NCBI GenBank assembly: GCA_024636135.1
Contig: JAGXHP010000156.1
Coordinates: 1 to 28,079, forward strand
DNA from: Chloroflexota bacterium
GTDB taxonomy: Bacteria > Chloroflexota > Limnocylindria > QHBO01
DNA length: 28,079 bases
Direction: 5' to 3'
Below, one piece after another: positions 14,086-20,912 of the stretch; the first letter of the stretch is position 1, and every line of letters starts with the position of its first letter. Below the pieces are notes generated by a model. That model was not told the DNA's origin. It saw nothing but the letters and a program-made list of their open reading frames with translations, and did no database searches. Both the position numbers and the translations under genes were made by a program.

Positions 14086-14466
14086 GTGATCAAGCTCAAC
14101 CACACCATCGTCTACGCGCGAGACAAGCGGGTGTCATCCACCTTCCTGGCCGATCTGTTCGGCCTGCCGGCTCCGGCTCCCTTCGGACCGTTCCTGGCCG
14201 TCGAAGTCGACAACGAGGTGACGCTGGACTACCACGACGCGGACGGGGACGTCGCGAAGCAGCACTATGCCTTCCTGGTCAGTGACGACGCGTTCGACGC
14301 GATCTTCGGACGCATCCGCGACGGCGGCCTGGCGTACTGGGCTGATCCGGGCCATCGGCAGCCGAATCAGATCAACACCAAGGACGGCGGACGCGGCGTC
14401 TACTTCGATGATCCCAGCGGCCACGTCCTGGAGATCATCACGACTCCCTACGGGGTCGCGCGCTGA
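14086..14466 (+). CDS. VOC-superfamily protein (glyoxalase/dioxygenase fold)
   Basis: This 126-aa protein has two beta-alpha-beta-beta-beta repeats of the vicinal-oxygen-chelate fold. Seen: LNHTIVYARD at the N-terminus (metal ligand His6), KQHYAFLVSD at the start of the second module (His) and DPSGHVLEIIT at the end (Glu ligand). These three positions are the usual metal ligands, so a metal-dependent lyase, isomerase or resistance role is possible; the substrate is not identifiable. The GTG start at 14086 follows GAGGG by about 7 nt and lies 12 bp after the msrA stop. Confidence 0.88.
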   Translation: MIKLNHTIVYARDKRVSSTFLADLFGLPAPAPFGPFLAVEVDNEVTLDYHDADGDVAKQHYAFLVSDDAFDAIFGRIRDGGLAYWADPGHRQPNQINTKDGGRGVYFDDPSGHVLEIITTPYGVAR

Positions 14467-14486
14467 TCAACCGGCGGCGCGGCCGA

Positions 14487-14591
14487 TCAGTGAGGGGATC
14501 GTCGCGTCGCGGACAGGATCCACATCGTGGCCATCACGGCCCCACTGAGCAGCAGAATTGCCAGGAGCTCCCGTCCGACTGCCAGTTCCAC
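14487..14591 (-). CDS. 34-aa single-span membrane peptide
   Basis: A short reading on the minus strand: GTG start at 14591, GGAGG 7 nt upstream, stop at 14487. The translation is a short polar start, a hydrophobic core (LLAILLLSGAVMATMWIL) and a basic tail SATRRSPH, giving one transmembrane helix with a likely cytoplasmic C-terminus. It is not a known family. The ideal ribosome-binding site and the clean membrane-segment layout are the evidence; the length alone would not be. Confidence 0.55.
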   Translation of the reverse strand: MELAVGRELLAILLLSGAVMATMWILSATRRSPH

Positions 14592-14732
14592 CCGTGCACC
14601 TCCGGCCGAGGATTAATGAACCCCCACAGGTGCCGAAGGGCATGACGGCCCGGCCAGCATACGCCCGGCATGCAACCCCGCCCGGGGACGCTCCCCCGGC
14701 GCCATGAGCCGCACCTCGGCCGAGCCCGCTTC

Positions 14733-15485
14733 TCATGGGGCATCAGGCCCAATCACTCGTCGGAGGAAGGTGAGGCGATCGGCCCGGGCCTGCGGGTCAC
14801 GCATGGCATGGTCGGTGTCGTACGCCTTGAGCTCCGCGTGCTCACCGGCGGCGCGGTGCAGCTCGAGTCCAGACATGGCTGCGATGTAGAAGTCGTTGCG
14901 GGCGAACTGCAGGAGTACGGGGCGCGGGGCGAGATCCCCGATCGTCGCGATTGGATCGAGCGGCGCGAGTGCCCGAAGGTAGTCGTGGCGGTCCTCGGCG
15001 ATCGGCCAGAACGGCAGGAACCAGTCTCCCCAGCGCGGTGTGACGGCCTGGAGCGCGACGCATGCGATGCGGGGGTCCGAGGCCGCGAGCAGGATGCCGT
15101 GCATGCCGCCGAAATCGTGGCCGATTAGCCCGATCCGATTGGGATCCACGTCCTCGCGCGCAACCAGCCGATCGATGGCGGCACGATGCGCGGCCACCTC
15201 CGTGCGAATCCGCGCGATGTCCTCGGCCGATGAGGTGGGGGCACCCGCCCACGGGAATCGCCCCTGCGGAAGGATCGACACCGCTCCGAGCTCGCGGGAG
15301 AGCTCCGCGGCCTCGTCGACGAACTGCTGCCGGTTGCCGTCCGGAGCCTCGGTATCGAACCAGTGCAGGAACAGGATGCCGGGCCCGCGACCTCCGCCAT
15401 CGGGTGCGACGAGAAAGGCCTCGCCGCCGTCCGGCAGGCTGATGTCGTCCACGCTCGGGTCGACGTGTTCGGGCGTCGTGCTCAT
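14733..15485 (-). CDS. Alpha/beta hydrolase (dienelactone hydrolase-like) with Asp nucleophile
   Basis: This 250-aa protein follows the dienelactone hydrolase layout. Seen: early strand GILFLHWFDTEAPDG with the oxyanion-side residues, nucleophile elbow IGHDFGG (121-127), a candidate acid in ARNDFYI (Asp198) and a C-terminal His in DTDHAM (His226). In most relatives the elbow holds Ser or Cys; here it is Asp124, as in haloalkane dehalogenases and epoxide hydrolases, which changes the expected chemistry to a hydrolysable ester intermediate. No signal peptide. The ATG at 15485 is set by GGAGG just upstream. It is divergent from the secreted protease gene. Confidence 0.85.
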   Translation of the reverse strand: MSTTPEHVDPSVDDISLPDGGEAFLVAPDGGGRGPGILFLHWFDTEAPDGNRQQFVDEAAELSRELGAVSILPQGRFPWAGAPTSSAEDIARIRTEVAAHRAAIDRLVAREDVDPNRIGLIGHDFGGMHGILLAASDPRIACVALQAVTPRWGDWFLPFWPIAEDRHDYLRALAPLDPIATIGDLAPRPVLLQFARNDFYIAAMSGLELHRAAGEHAELKAYDTDHAMRDPQARADRLTFLRRVIGPDAP

Positions 15486-15644
15486 TCGTCCTCCATGCGC
15501 TCGACTGTCGAAGAAGGTACTCCGCTGCCCATGATCCGGTTCGGTGGTGACCCCCCGCACTTCGGACTGGCGTTGGAGCGGGAGCCCGCGCCATACTGCG
15601 GCCCATCCGGGCGCCCAATCCCGGACATCGTGAGGGAGGATCCC

Positions 15645-16619
15645 ATGCGTCGACGCGTCCTGGCCCTACTGAGCGCGGCCCTGCTGATCGTCACCATGGC
15701 GGCGCCGCTTCAGGCCCGCCAGCCGGAGCGGTCCCGGCACCAGGAAGTCATGGCCCACTGGACTGCCGCGCGAATGGCGGCCGCAACCCCGCGCGACTTC
15801 GTTCTCGACCCGGCCCGGGGGTTCACTGCTCGTGGCAAACCCGGTGGCGGTGGTGGTGGCACGACCACCGGTGCCAGTTGGAACGGCGGCGGCGCCATCA
15901 AGGAGCGAGCCGGAAAGGTCTACTTCGAGATGGGCGGCAGCGGGTATGTGTGCTCCGGTGCCGTGGCCTCCGACAATCGGAGTGGGTACTCGCTCGTGCT
16001 CACGGCAGGCCACTGCGCCTACGACGAGACGGCTGGGGCGTTCGCGACCAACTGGTTGTTCATCCCCGATTTCGACCAGTCCCCGACGTTCACCTGCTCG
16101 CAGACCGAGTACGGGTGCTGGACCGCCCAGGCGCTCGTCGTCCACAGCGGATACGCCACGGCCGGGAGCTTCAACACCCAGGCCACCGTGCACGACTTCG
16201 CCTTCGCGGTGGTCGGTCCAGGTGGCCACACTGGCAGCACCCAGCTGGACGCGGCGGTCGGAGCGTTCGGCGTGTCGATCCCCGGCTTCACGGCTGCGGG
16301 CCAGACGTCGTACGCCTTCGGGTACCCCGCCGCGCAGAAGTACAAGGGCAAGGACCTCGTCTACTGCGCGGGCTCGATCTTCGAGGACCCGTACAACGAC
16401 GATCTCACCTGGGGGGTCCCGTGCAACATGACGGGAGGCTCGTCCGGCGGGCCGTGGCTGTCGGGCTTCTCGACGACATCCGGCTCCGGGTCGCTGAGCT
16501 CGCTGAACTCGTACGGCTACTCGGGCGTGACGGCCATGCATGGGCCGAAGTTCAGCGCGAACACGGCCGATGTCTATGCGGCGGCGAAGTCGGCAACGAG
16601 CAACACGATCGTCCCGTAG
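15645..16619 (+). CDS. Secreted trypsin-like serine protease
   Basis: This 324-aa protein has a classical signal peptide (MRRR, then a hydrophobic stretch, cleavage near residue 24), a ~75-residue propeptide-like segment with a Gly-rich linker (about 66-72), and a chymotrypsin-fold domain. Catalytic residues seen: TAGHC (His123), VHDFAF (Asp184) and GGSSGGPW (Ser267). Cys pairs C103-C124, C151-C158 and C241-C260 suggest disulfides, consistent with export. A role in extracellular protein breakdown is inferred. The ATG is fixed by GGGAGGA 4 nt upstream and by the signal peptide. A hairpin terminator follows, then repeat copy B. Confidence 0.92.
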   Translation: MRRRVLALLSAALLIVTMAAPLQARQPERSRHQEVMAHWTAARMAAATPRDFVLDPARGFTARGKPGGGGGGTTTGASWNGGGAIKERAGKVYFEMGGSGYVCSGAVASDNRSGYSLVLTAGHCAYDETAGAFATNWLFIPDFDQSPTFTCSQTEYGCWTAQALVVHSGYATAGSFNTQATVHDFAFAVVGPGGHTGSTQLDAAVGAFGVSIPGFTAAGQTSYAFGYPAAQKYKGKDLVYCAGSIFEDPYNDDLTWGVPCNMTGGSSGGPWLSGFSTTSGSGSLSSLNSYGYSGVTAMHGPKFSANTADVYAAAKSATSNTIVP

Positions 16620-16640
16620 CTCCCATACGCCAGCGACATG

Positions 16641-16666
16641 ACCGGCTCCACGTGCGTGGGGCCGGT
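16641..16666 (+). terminator. Terminator-like hairpin after the serine protease
   Basis: An 11-bp stem with one G-T wobble (ACCGGCTCCAC against GTGGGGCCGGT), loop GTGC, followed by CTTCGC, 21 bp after the stop codon. Stem position and strength support a terminator despite the weak T-tract. Confidence 0.6.
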
Positions 16667-16698
16667 CTTCGCATGCACCCGATGGTTCGGTGGGCACG

Positions 16699-16933
16699 GA
16701 AATGTCCCGAAGGAACAGGCGTCCGACCTCGGCGACCGAAGCCACCGCTGTCGTCAGAACCGTTGGCCGAAGCCTCCGATTCCGCTGCCGGAACTCATGA
16801 TCGAAACCTTGTGATCCGGTCGCTTGCCCCTTCGGGACGACCAAAGTATCGGCTCGGGAACAACCTCCGCGCAACCCCAGTTATCCCCGACTTTCGGACG
16901 CGACGGCGGAGCTATCCACACCTCGTCCACGAC
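16699..16933. repeat. Two-copy intergenic element, copy B (upstream of MarR-MFS operon)
   Basis: About 235 bp, the second copy of the element at 9744-9949, same orientation. It has two full ~33-nt internal units (beginning GACCGAAGCC and GCCGAAGCC) plus a third partial one (GATCGAAACC), one more than copy A, which explains the length difference. GTCCCGAAGG at 16704-16713 is perfectly complementary to CCTTCGGGAC at 16829-16838, so the first ~135 nt could close into one domain. Downstream lie TTATCCCCG (16881) and CTATCCACA (16912). The element ends about 25 bp before the -35 of the marR-like promoter. Confidence 0.8.
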
Positions 16934-16956
16934 CCGCGTTTCGGTAACCATTGCCA

Positions 16957-16984
16957 TTGACATAATCATTCACTTGATCATAAT
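16957..16984 (+). promoter_or_regulatory. Strong sigma70 promoter with overlapping operator-like repeats, MarR-MFS operon
   Basis: TTGACA (16957-16962), a 16-nt spacer and CATAAT (16979-16984), in a distinctly AT-rich patch. Overlapping it are two near-direct repeats (TTGACATAATCA and TTGATCATAATGA) and a TCATT-N11-AATGA inverted repeat, a plausible autoregulatory binding site for the MarR protein. Transcription from here would begin near 16991. Confidence 0.6.
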
Positions 16985-16991
16985 GAATCGG

Positions 16992-17462
16992 GTGTCCCGA
17001 AGAAAACCCCCGAGCCCTGCCCTTGCATCCGAGATCATCGACGGTCTCGCCCCGCTGCTGGCCCAGCACCGCCGTGCGTGGGCTACGCGATGCCAGGAGC
17101 ACGGCGTCTCCATGGTCGGATTCGGCGTCCTGGCGCTGCTCGAGATGGAAGGCTCACTTCCGATGAGCCGCATCGCCGACAGCCTGGACGTGGCGCTGCC
17201 CAACGCCACGGGCATCATCGGGCGCCTGGCCGAGCGCGGGATCGTCGAGCGCACGCATGACACCACGGATCGTCGCGTCGTCCTCGTCAGCCTGACCGAA
17301 GCAGGGCGGAGGCTCATCGGCGAGATGGAGCAGAGCCGCCGCGAGCGGATGGCGCGTCTCATCGGGTGCATGGACGCAGAACAGCAGGAACGCCTGGCCG
17401 CATCGGTCAGGGATCTCACCGAGGCCGCGCGCATCGCGGCATCAGAGGAAGCCACCGCATGA
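16992..17462 (+). CDS. MarR-family transcriptional regulator
   Basis: This 156-aa winged-helix protein is a typical ligand-responsive repressor. Seen: N-terminal dimerisation helix (LAPLLAQHRRAWATR), a helix-turn-helix with SMSRIADSLD-like spacing (LPMSRIADSLDVALPNATG), the wing DTTDRRVVLVSLTEAG and a C-terminal dimer helix. It overlaps the efflux gene by ATGA, so it most likely controls that operon and itself. Start choice: the GTG at 16992 lies 7 nt after the -10, fitting a leaderless transcript. An in-frame ATG at 16983 overlaps the -10 and could only be used from another promoter; it would add three residues. Confidence 0.9.
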   Translation: MSRRKPPSPALASEIIDGLAPLLAQHRRAWATRCQEHGVSMVGFGVLALLEMEGSLPMSRIADSLDVALPNATGIIGRLAERGIVERTHDTTDRRVVLVSLTEAGRRLIGEMEQSRRERMARLIGCMDAEQQERLAASVRDLTEAARIAASEEATA

Positions 17463-19114
17463 CACAGGCCCCCATGATCGACGAGGCCCCCGTGCAGGTC
17501 GATCACCGCGCGAGGATGGAGATCCTTGGCGCGATCCTCCTCACCATCTTCCTGAGCGCGCTCGACCAGACGATCGTCGGAACGGCGCTGCCGCGCATCG
17601 TGACCGACCTGTCCGGCAATGAGCTGTACGTGTGGGTTGTCACGATCTACCTCCTCGCCGCAACCGTGACCGGACCGATCTACGGCAAGCTGTCCGACCA
17701 GTTCGGCCGCCGGCCAATGATCATGTTCGGCGTCAGCCTGTTCCTCGTCGGATCCCTCCTGGCCGGGCTGTCCCAGACGATGGTCCAGCTCATCGCCTTC
17801 CGTGGCATCCAGGGTCTCGGAGCGGGCGCCATCTTCCCGATCGCATTGGCGGTCATCGGCGACCTCTTCAGCCCGCGGGAACGTGGGAAGTACCAGGGTC
17901 TGTTCGGGGCGGTCTTTGCCATCGCCTCGATCCTCGGCCCCGCCCTGGGTGGATTCCTCACCGACACCATCAGCTGGCACTGGGTCTTCCTCGTCAACCT
18001 CCCCGTCGGGATCGTGGCGCTGGCGGTCCTGTGGCGACTCCTGCCGCCGATCCGGCATCCCGAGGCGGTTCGCTCCATCGACTACCTCGGCGCATCGGTG
18101 TTCGCGGCGGCACTCATCCCGTTCCTGCTGGGACTGACGAACAAGCAGAGCGGGGACTGGGCCGACCCGCAGGTCGGTGGCCTCATGCTCATCGGGGGCT
18201 TGATGGGCGCGCTGTTCATCTGGGTCGAGTCGCGCGCGGCCGAGCCGATCCTGCCGCTCAGCCTGTTCCGCAATCGAACCGTCACCGCCTCGATCGTCGC
18301 GACGTTCCTCATCACGTTCGGCTTCTTCGGCGCGGTCATCTTCATCCCCCGCTGGTTCCAGTTCGTGCTGGGCTCCAGCGCCACCGAGTCCGGATATCAG
18401 ATGCTGCCCCTCATGGCCGGAGTCATGGGCAGCTCGATCCTCTCCGGCTTCATCGTGGCGCGAACGGGACGCTACAAGTGGTTGACGGCCGGTGCCATGG
18501 CGCTGGGCACGGTCGGGCTGTTCCTGATGACGGGCATCCGATCCGATACGCCGATCACCACCGTCTGGCTCTGGATGTTCATCGCCGGCCTCGGGATCGG
18601 CCCGTCCTTCACCGTCTTCACGATCGTCGTGCAGAGCGCGGTCGCCCCGCGCATGCTCGGAACGGCGACGAGCGCACTGACATTCTTCCGGCAGGTCGGC
18701 GGATCCGTCGGGCTGGCGCTGGCGGGCACGATCTTCGGGACCTCCCTGGCGAATGAGATCCCGCGTCAGCTCTCGGCCGGCGGCGTTCCCCAGCCCATGA
18801 TCGATCGCTTCGCGTCTGCCGGCGCGGCTGCCGACGCCAACCTGACCGGCGTGGGCGTGGACCTCGGACAACAGATCCTTGCCAGCGTCCCGACCGCGGT
18901 GCGGCCGACCGTGGAGCCATTCATCGGCCAGATCGTGGAAGCCATCCACCAGGCATTCTCCCTGGCCATCGCCAACGCGATGTGGCTGGCCGTGGCGGGG
19001 GCCGCCGGCGCGGCGGTGATCGTGATTCTCCTGGTCCCGGAGCTCGAGCTTCGACAGCGGCCCGCGGCCACGCCGGAACCGGCACCGAACCGGCCCATCC
19101 CGGTCCCGGAGTAA
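17459..19114 (+). CDS. MFS multidrug exporter, DHA2/EmrB-QacA type (14 helices)
   Basis: This 551-aa proton-coupled exporter sits in the cytoplasmic membrane. Seen: helix 1 signature LSALDQTIVGTALPRI (DHA2 motif D1, LDxTIVNVALP), motif A GKLSDQFGRRP in the loop after helix 2, RGIQGLGAGAIFP in helix 4 and motif C (GPALGGFLTD, WHWVFLVNLPVG) in helix 5. A long extracytoplasmic loop separates the last helices (about 430-500), and the tail is Pro-rich. Family members expel hydrophobic drugs, dyes or antibiotics. It is translationally coupled to the MarR regulator by an ATGA overlap, a classic drug-inducible efflux arrangement. Confidence 0.93.
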   Translation: MTQAPMIDEAPVQVDHRARMEILGAILLTIFLSALDQTIVGTALPRIVTDLSGNELYVWVVTIYLLAATVTGPIYGKLSDQFGRRPMIMFGVSLFLVGSLLAGLSQTMVQLIAFRGIQGLGAGAIFPIALAVIGDLFSPRERGKYQGLFGAVFAIASILGPALGGFLTDTISWHWVFLVNLPVGIVALAVLWRLLPPIRHPEAVRSIDYLGASVFAAALIPFLLGLTNKQSGDWADPQVGGLMLIGGLMGALFIWVESRAAEPILPLSLFRNRTVTASIVATFLITFGFFGAVIFIPRWFQFVLGSSATESGYQMLPLMAGVMGSSILSGFIVARTGRYKWLTAGAMALGTVGLFLMTGIRSDTPITTVWLWMFIAGLGIGPSFTVFTIVVQSAVAPRMLGTATSALTFFRQVGGSVGLALAGTIFGTSLANEIPRQLSAGGVPQPMIDRFASAGAAADANLTGVGVDLGQQILASVPTAVRPTVEPFIGQIVEAIHQAFSLAIANAMWLAVAGAAGAAVIVILLVPELELRQRPAATPEPAPNRPIPVPE

Positions 19115-19119
19115 CATGG

Positions 19120-19174
19120 TCGGGCCGCGCGCGCGCTCCTCGGTGGTCGCATCCGTCCAGCGAACGCGGCCCGA
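19120..19174. terminator. Long-loop inverted repeat after the MFS gene
   Basis: A perfect 10-bp GC stem (TCGGGCCGCG/CGCGGCCCGA) separated by 35 nt, in the gap between the MFS stop and the SemiSWEET start. The large loop makes an intrinsic terminator uncertain. Confidence 0.3.
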
Positions 19175-19207
19175 TCGGTCTGAGCGCCTCGTCAATCCGG
19201 AGTCCCG

Positions 19208-19483
19208 ATGACCGACACGCTCGCCGTCGCCGCCGCCAGCTGGGGCGTGCTGATGGCCCTCGCCCCACTCCTGCAGATCCGCCGCATGCTCGAGCGACAG
19301 TCCTCGGCAGACGTCTCCATCGCCTACCTCGGCGTGCTCGAGATCGGCTTCACTCTGTGGATCGCGTATGGCATTGCGCTGCGCAACGCCGCGATCGCCG
19401 TGCCGAACAGCGTGGCACTCCTCATCGGGGCCGCCACCATTTTCATCGCGCTGCGCTACCGGTCTCAACCCGTCCGCGGCTGA
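19208..19483 (+). CDS. SemiSWEET sugar transporter
   Basis: This 91-aa protein is a three-helix bundle of the SWEET/PQ-loop superfamily, which dimerises to move sugars by facilitated diffusion. Seen: helix 1 ending in the PQ-like turn APLLQIRRM (Pro20, where the family has the hinge Pro and Gln), then SSADVSIAYLGVLEIGFTLW and a third helix with VPNSVALLIGAATIFIALR, including the conserved Asn expected in the substrate pocket. Length matches bacterial SemiSWEETs (85-105 aa). The ATG at 19208 has only GGAG about 7 nt upstream. It stands alone between the efflux operon and a methyltransferase gene. Confidence 0.85.
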   Translation: MTDTLAVAAASWGVLMALAPLLQIRRMLERQSSADVSIAYLGVLEIGFTLWIAYGIALRNAAIAVPNSVALLIGAATIFIALRYRSQPVRG

Positions 19484-19630
19484 CGCGTCCTGCCGGAACC
19501 TGGTGTCGGTTCGGCCGATCGGCGTACGTCATCCGACGCTTGAATTCCGACCGCCGCGTGGACACGATGGTCGTGCCGCGGGCGACCGAGTGGTTGTTCG
19601 TCGTGCCCGAGCCACGCAGGAGGACACCGC

Positions 19631-20686
19631 ATGACCACGCCCGCCCCGTCCCTCGGGGATCGGCTCTTCACCGACGCCGTCGGGGCCTTCGACCTGGCCG
19701 GCGTGTATCTCGGTGATCGGCTGGGCCTGTACGCCAGCCTGGCAACCGACGGTCCTGCCGACGCCGATGAGCTCGCCGATCGCACGGGAACCGACGCGCG
19801 ATACATCCGCGAGTGGCTCGAGCAGCAGGCCACGGCGAGCATCCTGGACGTGGATGCGACGGGCCGCTTCGTGCTCAGTGACGCACACGCCGCCGTCCTG
19901 GTCGATCCCGAGAGCCCGGACCTGATGGCACCGCTGACGCGGATGCTGGTGGCCGCGTTCGGCCGCCTGCCCGAGCTGGTCGACGCCTACCGATCGGGCG
20001 CGGGTCTGGGTTGGGAGCGATACGGCGCCGACATGCGCGAAGGCCAGGCCGCCTTCAACCGTCCCGCGTTCACCCATCTGCTCGGCACCGAGTGGCTGCC
20101 GGCGATCGCGGATCTTCACGAGCGCCTCTCAGCTGAGCCTGCGGCGCGCGTCCTCGACGTGGGATGCGGCGAAGGCTGGTCGACGATCGCCATAGCCAGG
20201 GCCTACCCCGGGGTGCGGGTGCTCGGCATCGATCTCGACGAACCCTCGATCGTGGCCGCGCGCGAGCATGCTGCCGCCGCGGGCATCGGCGATCGGGTGG
20301 AGTTCAGCCACGCGGACGCGGCGACGCTCGACGGCGAAGACTTCGACGCGGCGATCATCATCGAAGCGGTCCACGACATGGCGAACCCGGTGCCGGTGCT
20401 GAGCGCGATCCGCGGGGCGCTGCGGCCCGAGGCACCGCTCATCGTGGTCGACGAGCGCGTCGCGGAGTCGTTCAGCCCGCCGGGCGACGAGGTCGAGCGC
20501 TTCATGTACGGCTGGAGCATCACGACCTGCCTGCCGGACGGACGGTCGCGCACGCCGAGCGTGGCGACGGGCACCGTCATGCGGCCTGACACGCTGCGCG
20601 CCTATGCCGACGACGCGGGCTTCGCCCGCTTCGAGGTGCTGCCGGTGGAGAACGACTTCTTCCGCTTCTACCGCCTCGGCAGCTGA
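19631..20686 (+). CDS. SAM-dependent class I methyltransferase with winged-helix N-domain
   Basis: This 351-aa protein has an N-terminal all-helical/winged-helix segment (about 1-110, GLYASLATDGPADADELADR), as in Rv2258c-like and O-methyltransferase families, then a Rossmann domain. Seen: motif I VLDVGCGEG (174-182), acidic end of strand 2 (GIDLDEPS), HADA (motif II region) and EAVHDM (motif III/IV region). It transfers a methyl group from SAM to a small molecule; the acceptor is unknown. AGGAGG lies 8 nt before the ATG. The gene ends against a convergent 38-codon membrane peptide; the CTGACCGGTCAG palindrome at 20683-20694 joins the two stop codons. Confidence 0.88.
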   Translation: MTTPAPSLGDRLFTDAVGAFDLAGVYLGDRLGLYASLATDGPADADELADRTGTDARYIREWLEQQATASILDVDATGRFVLSDAHAAVLVDPESPDLMAPLTRMLVAAFGRLPELVDAYRSGAGLGWERYGADMREGQAAFNRPAFTHLLGTEWLPAIADLHERLSAEPAARVLDVGCGEGWSTIAIARAYPGVRVLGIDLDEPSIVAAREHAAAAGIGDRVEFSHADAATLDGEDFDAAIIIEAVHDMANPVPVLSAIRGALRPEAPLIVVDERVAESFSPPGDEVERFMYGWSITTCLPDGRSRTPSVATGTVMRPDTLRAYADDAGFARFEVLPVENDFFRFYRLGS

Positions 20687-20690
20687 CCGG

Positions 20691-20807
20691 TCAGATCAGG
20701 CCGGGAAGGAGAAGCGTCGTCAGCAGGACGCCGAGGATCAGCAGCACGGCGGCGATCCCGAGCTCCCAATCGGCAACGGTGGTGTGGTTCGGCTGATGGC
20801 GGAGCAT
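20691..20807 (-). CDS. 38-aa single-span membrane peptide
   Basis: A minus-strand reading from ATG 20807 to TGA at 20691. It has a short polar, His-containing N-terminus (MLRHQPNHTTVADWE) followed by an uninterrupted hydrophobic stretch rich in Leu/Ile/Val to the last residue. One transmembrane helix with the N-terminus probably outside or in-plane. No known family; the ribosome-binding site is weak (GGGAG about 11 nt upstream). The clean start-helix-stop layout in an otherwise empty gap supports it. Confidence 0.45.
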   Translation of the reverse strand: MLRHQPNHTTVADWELGIAAVLLILGVLLTTLLLPGLI

Positions 20808-20912
20808 CGGAGTTGCACTCCCGTGAGGCTGATGTCCCTCACGCTACGCCCGGGCCATGAAGATCGGATCAAGCAGCCGTCCTGATCCGGCTACGTCATT
20901 CGGCCGAACTCC

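Noticed and set aside
16970..19468. A very long open frame on the minus strand opposite the MarR and MFS genes
   Set aside because: Its translation is highly charged and low in complexity, typical of the antisense of a GC-rich membrane-protein gene. The plus strand has clear family motifs and an ATGA-coupled operon.
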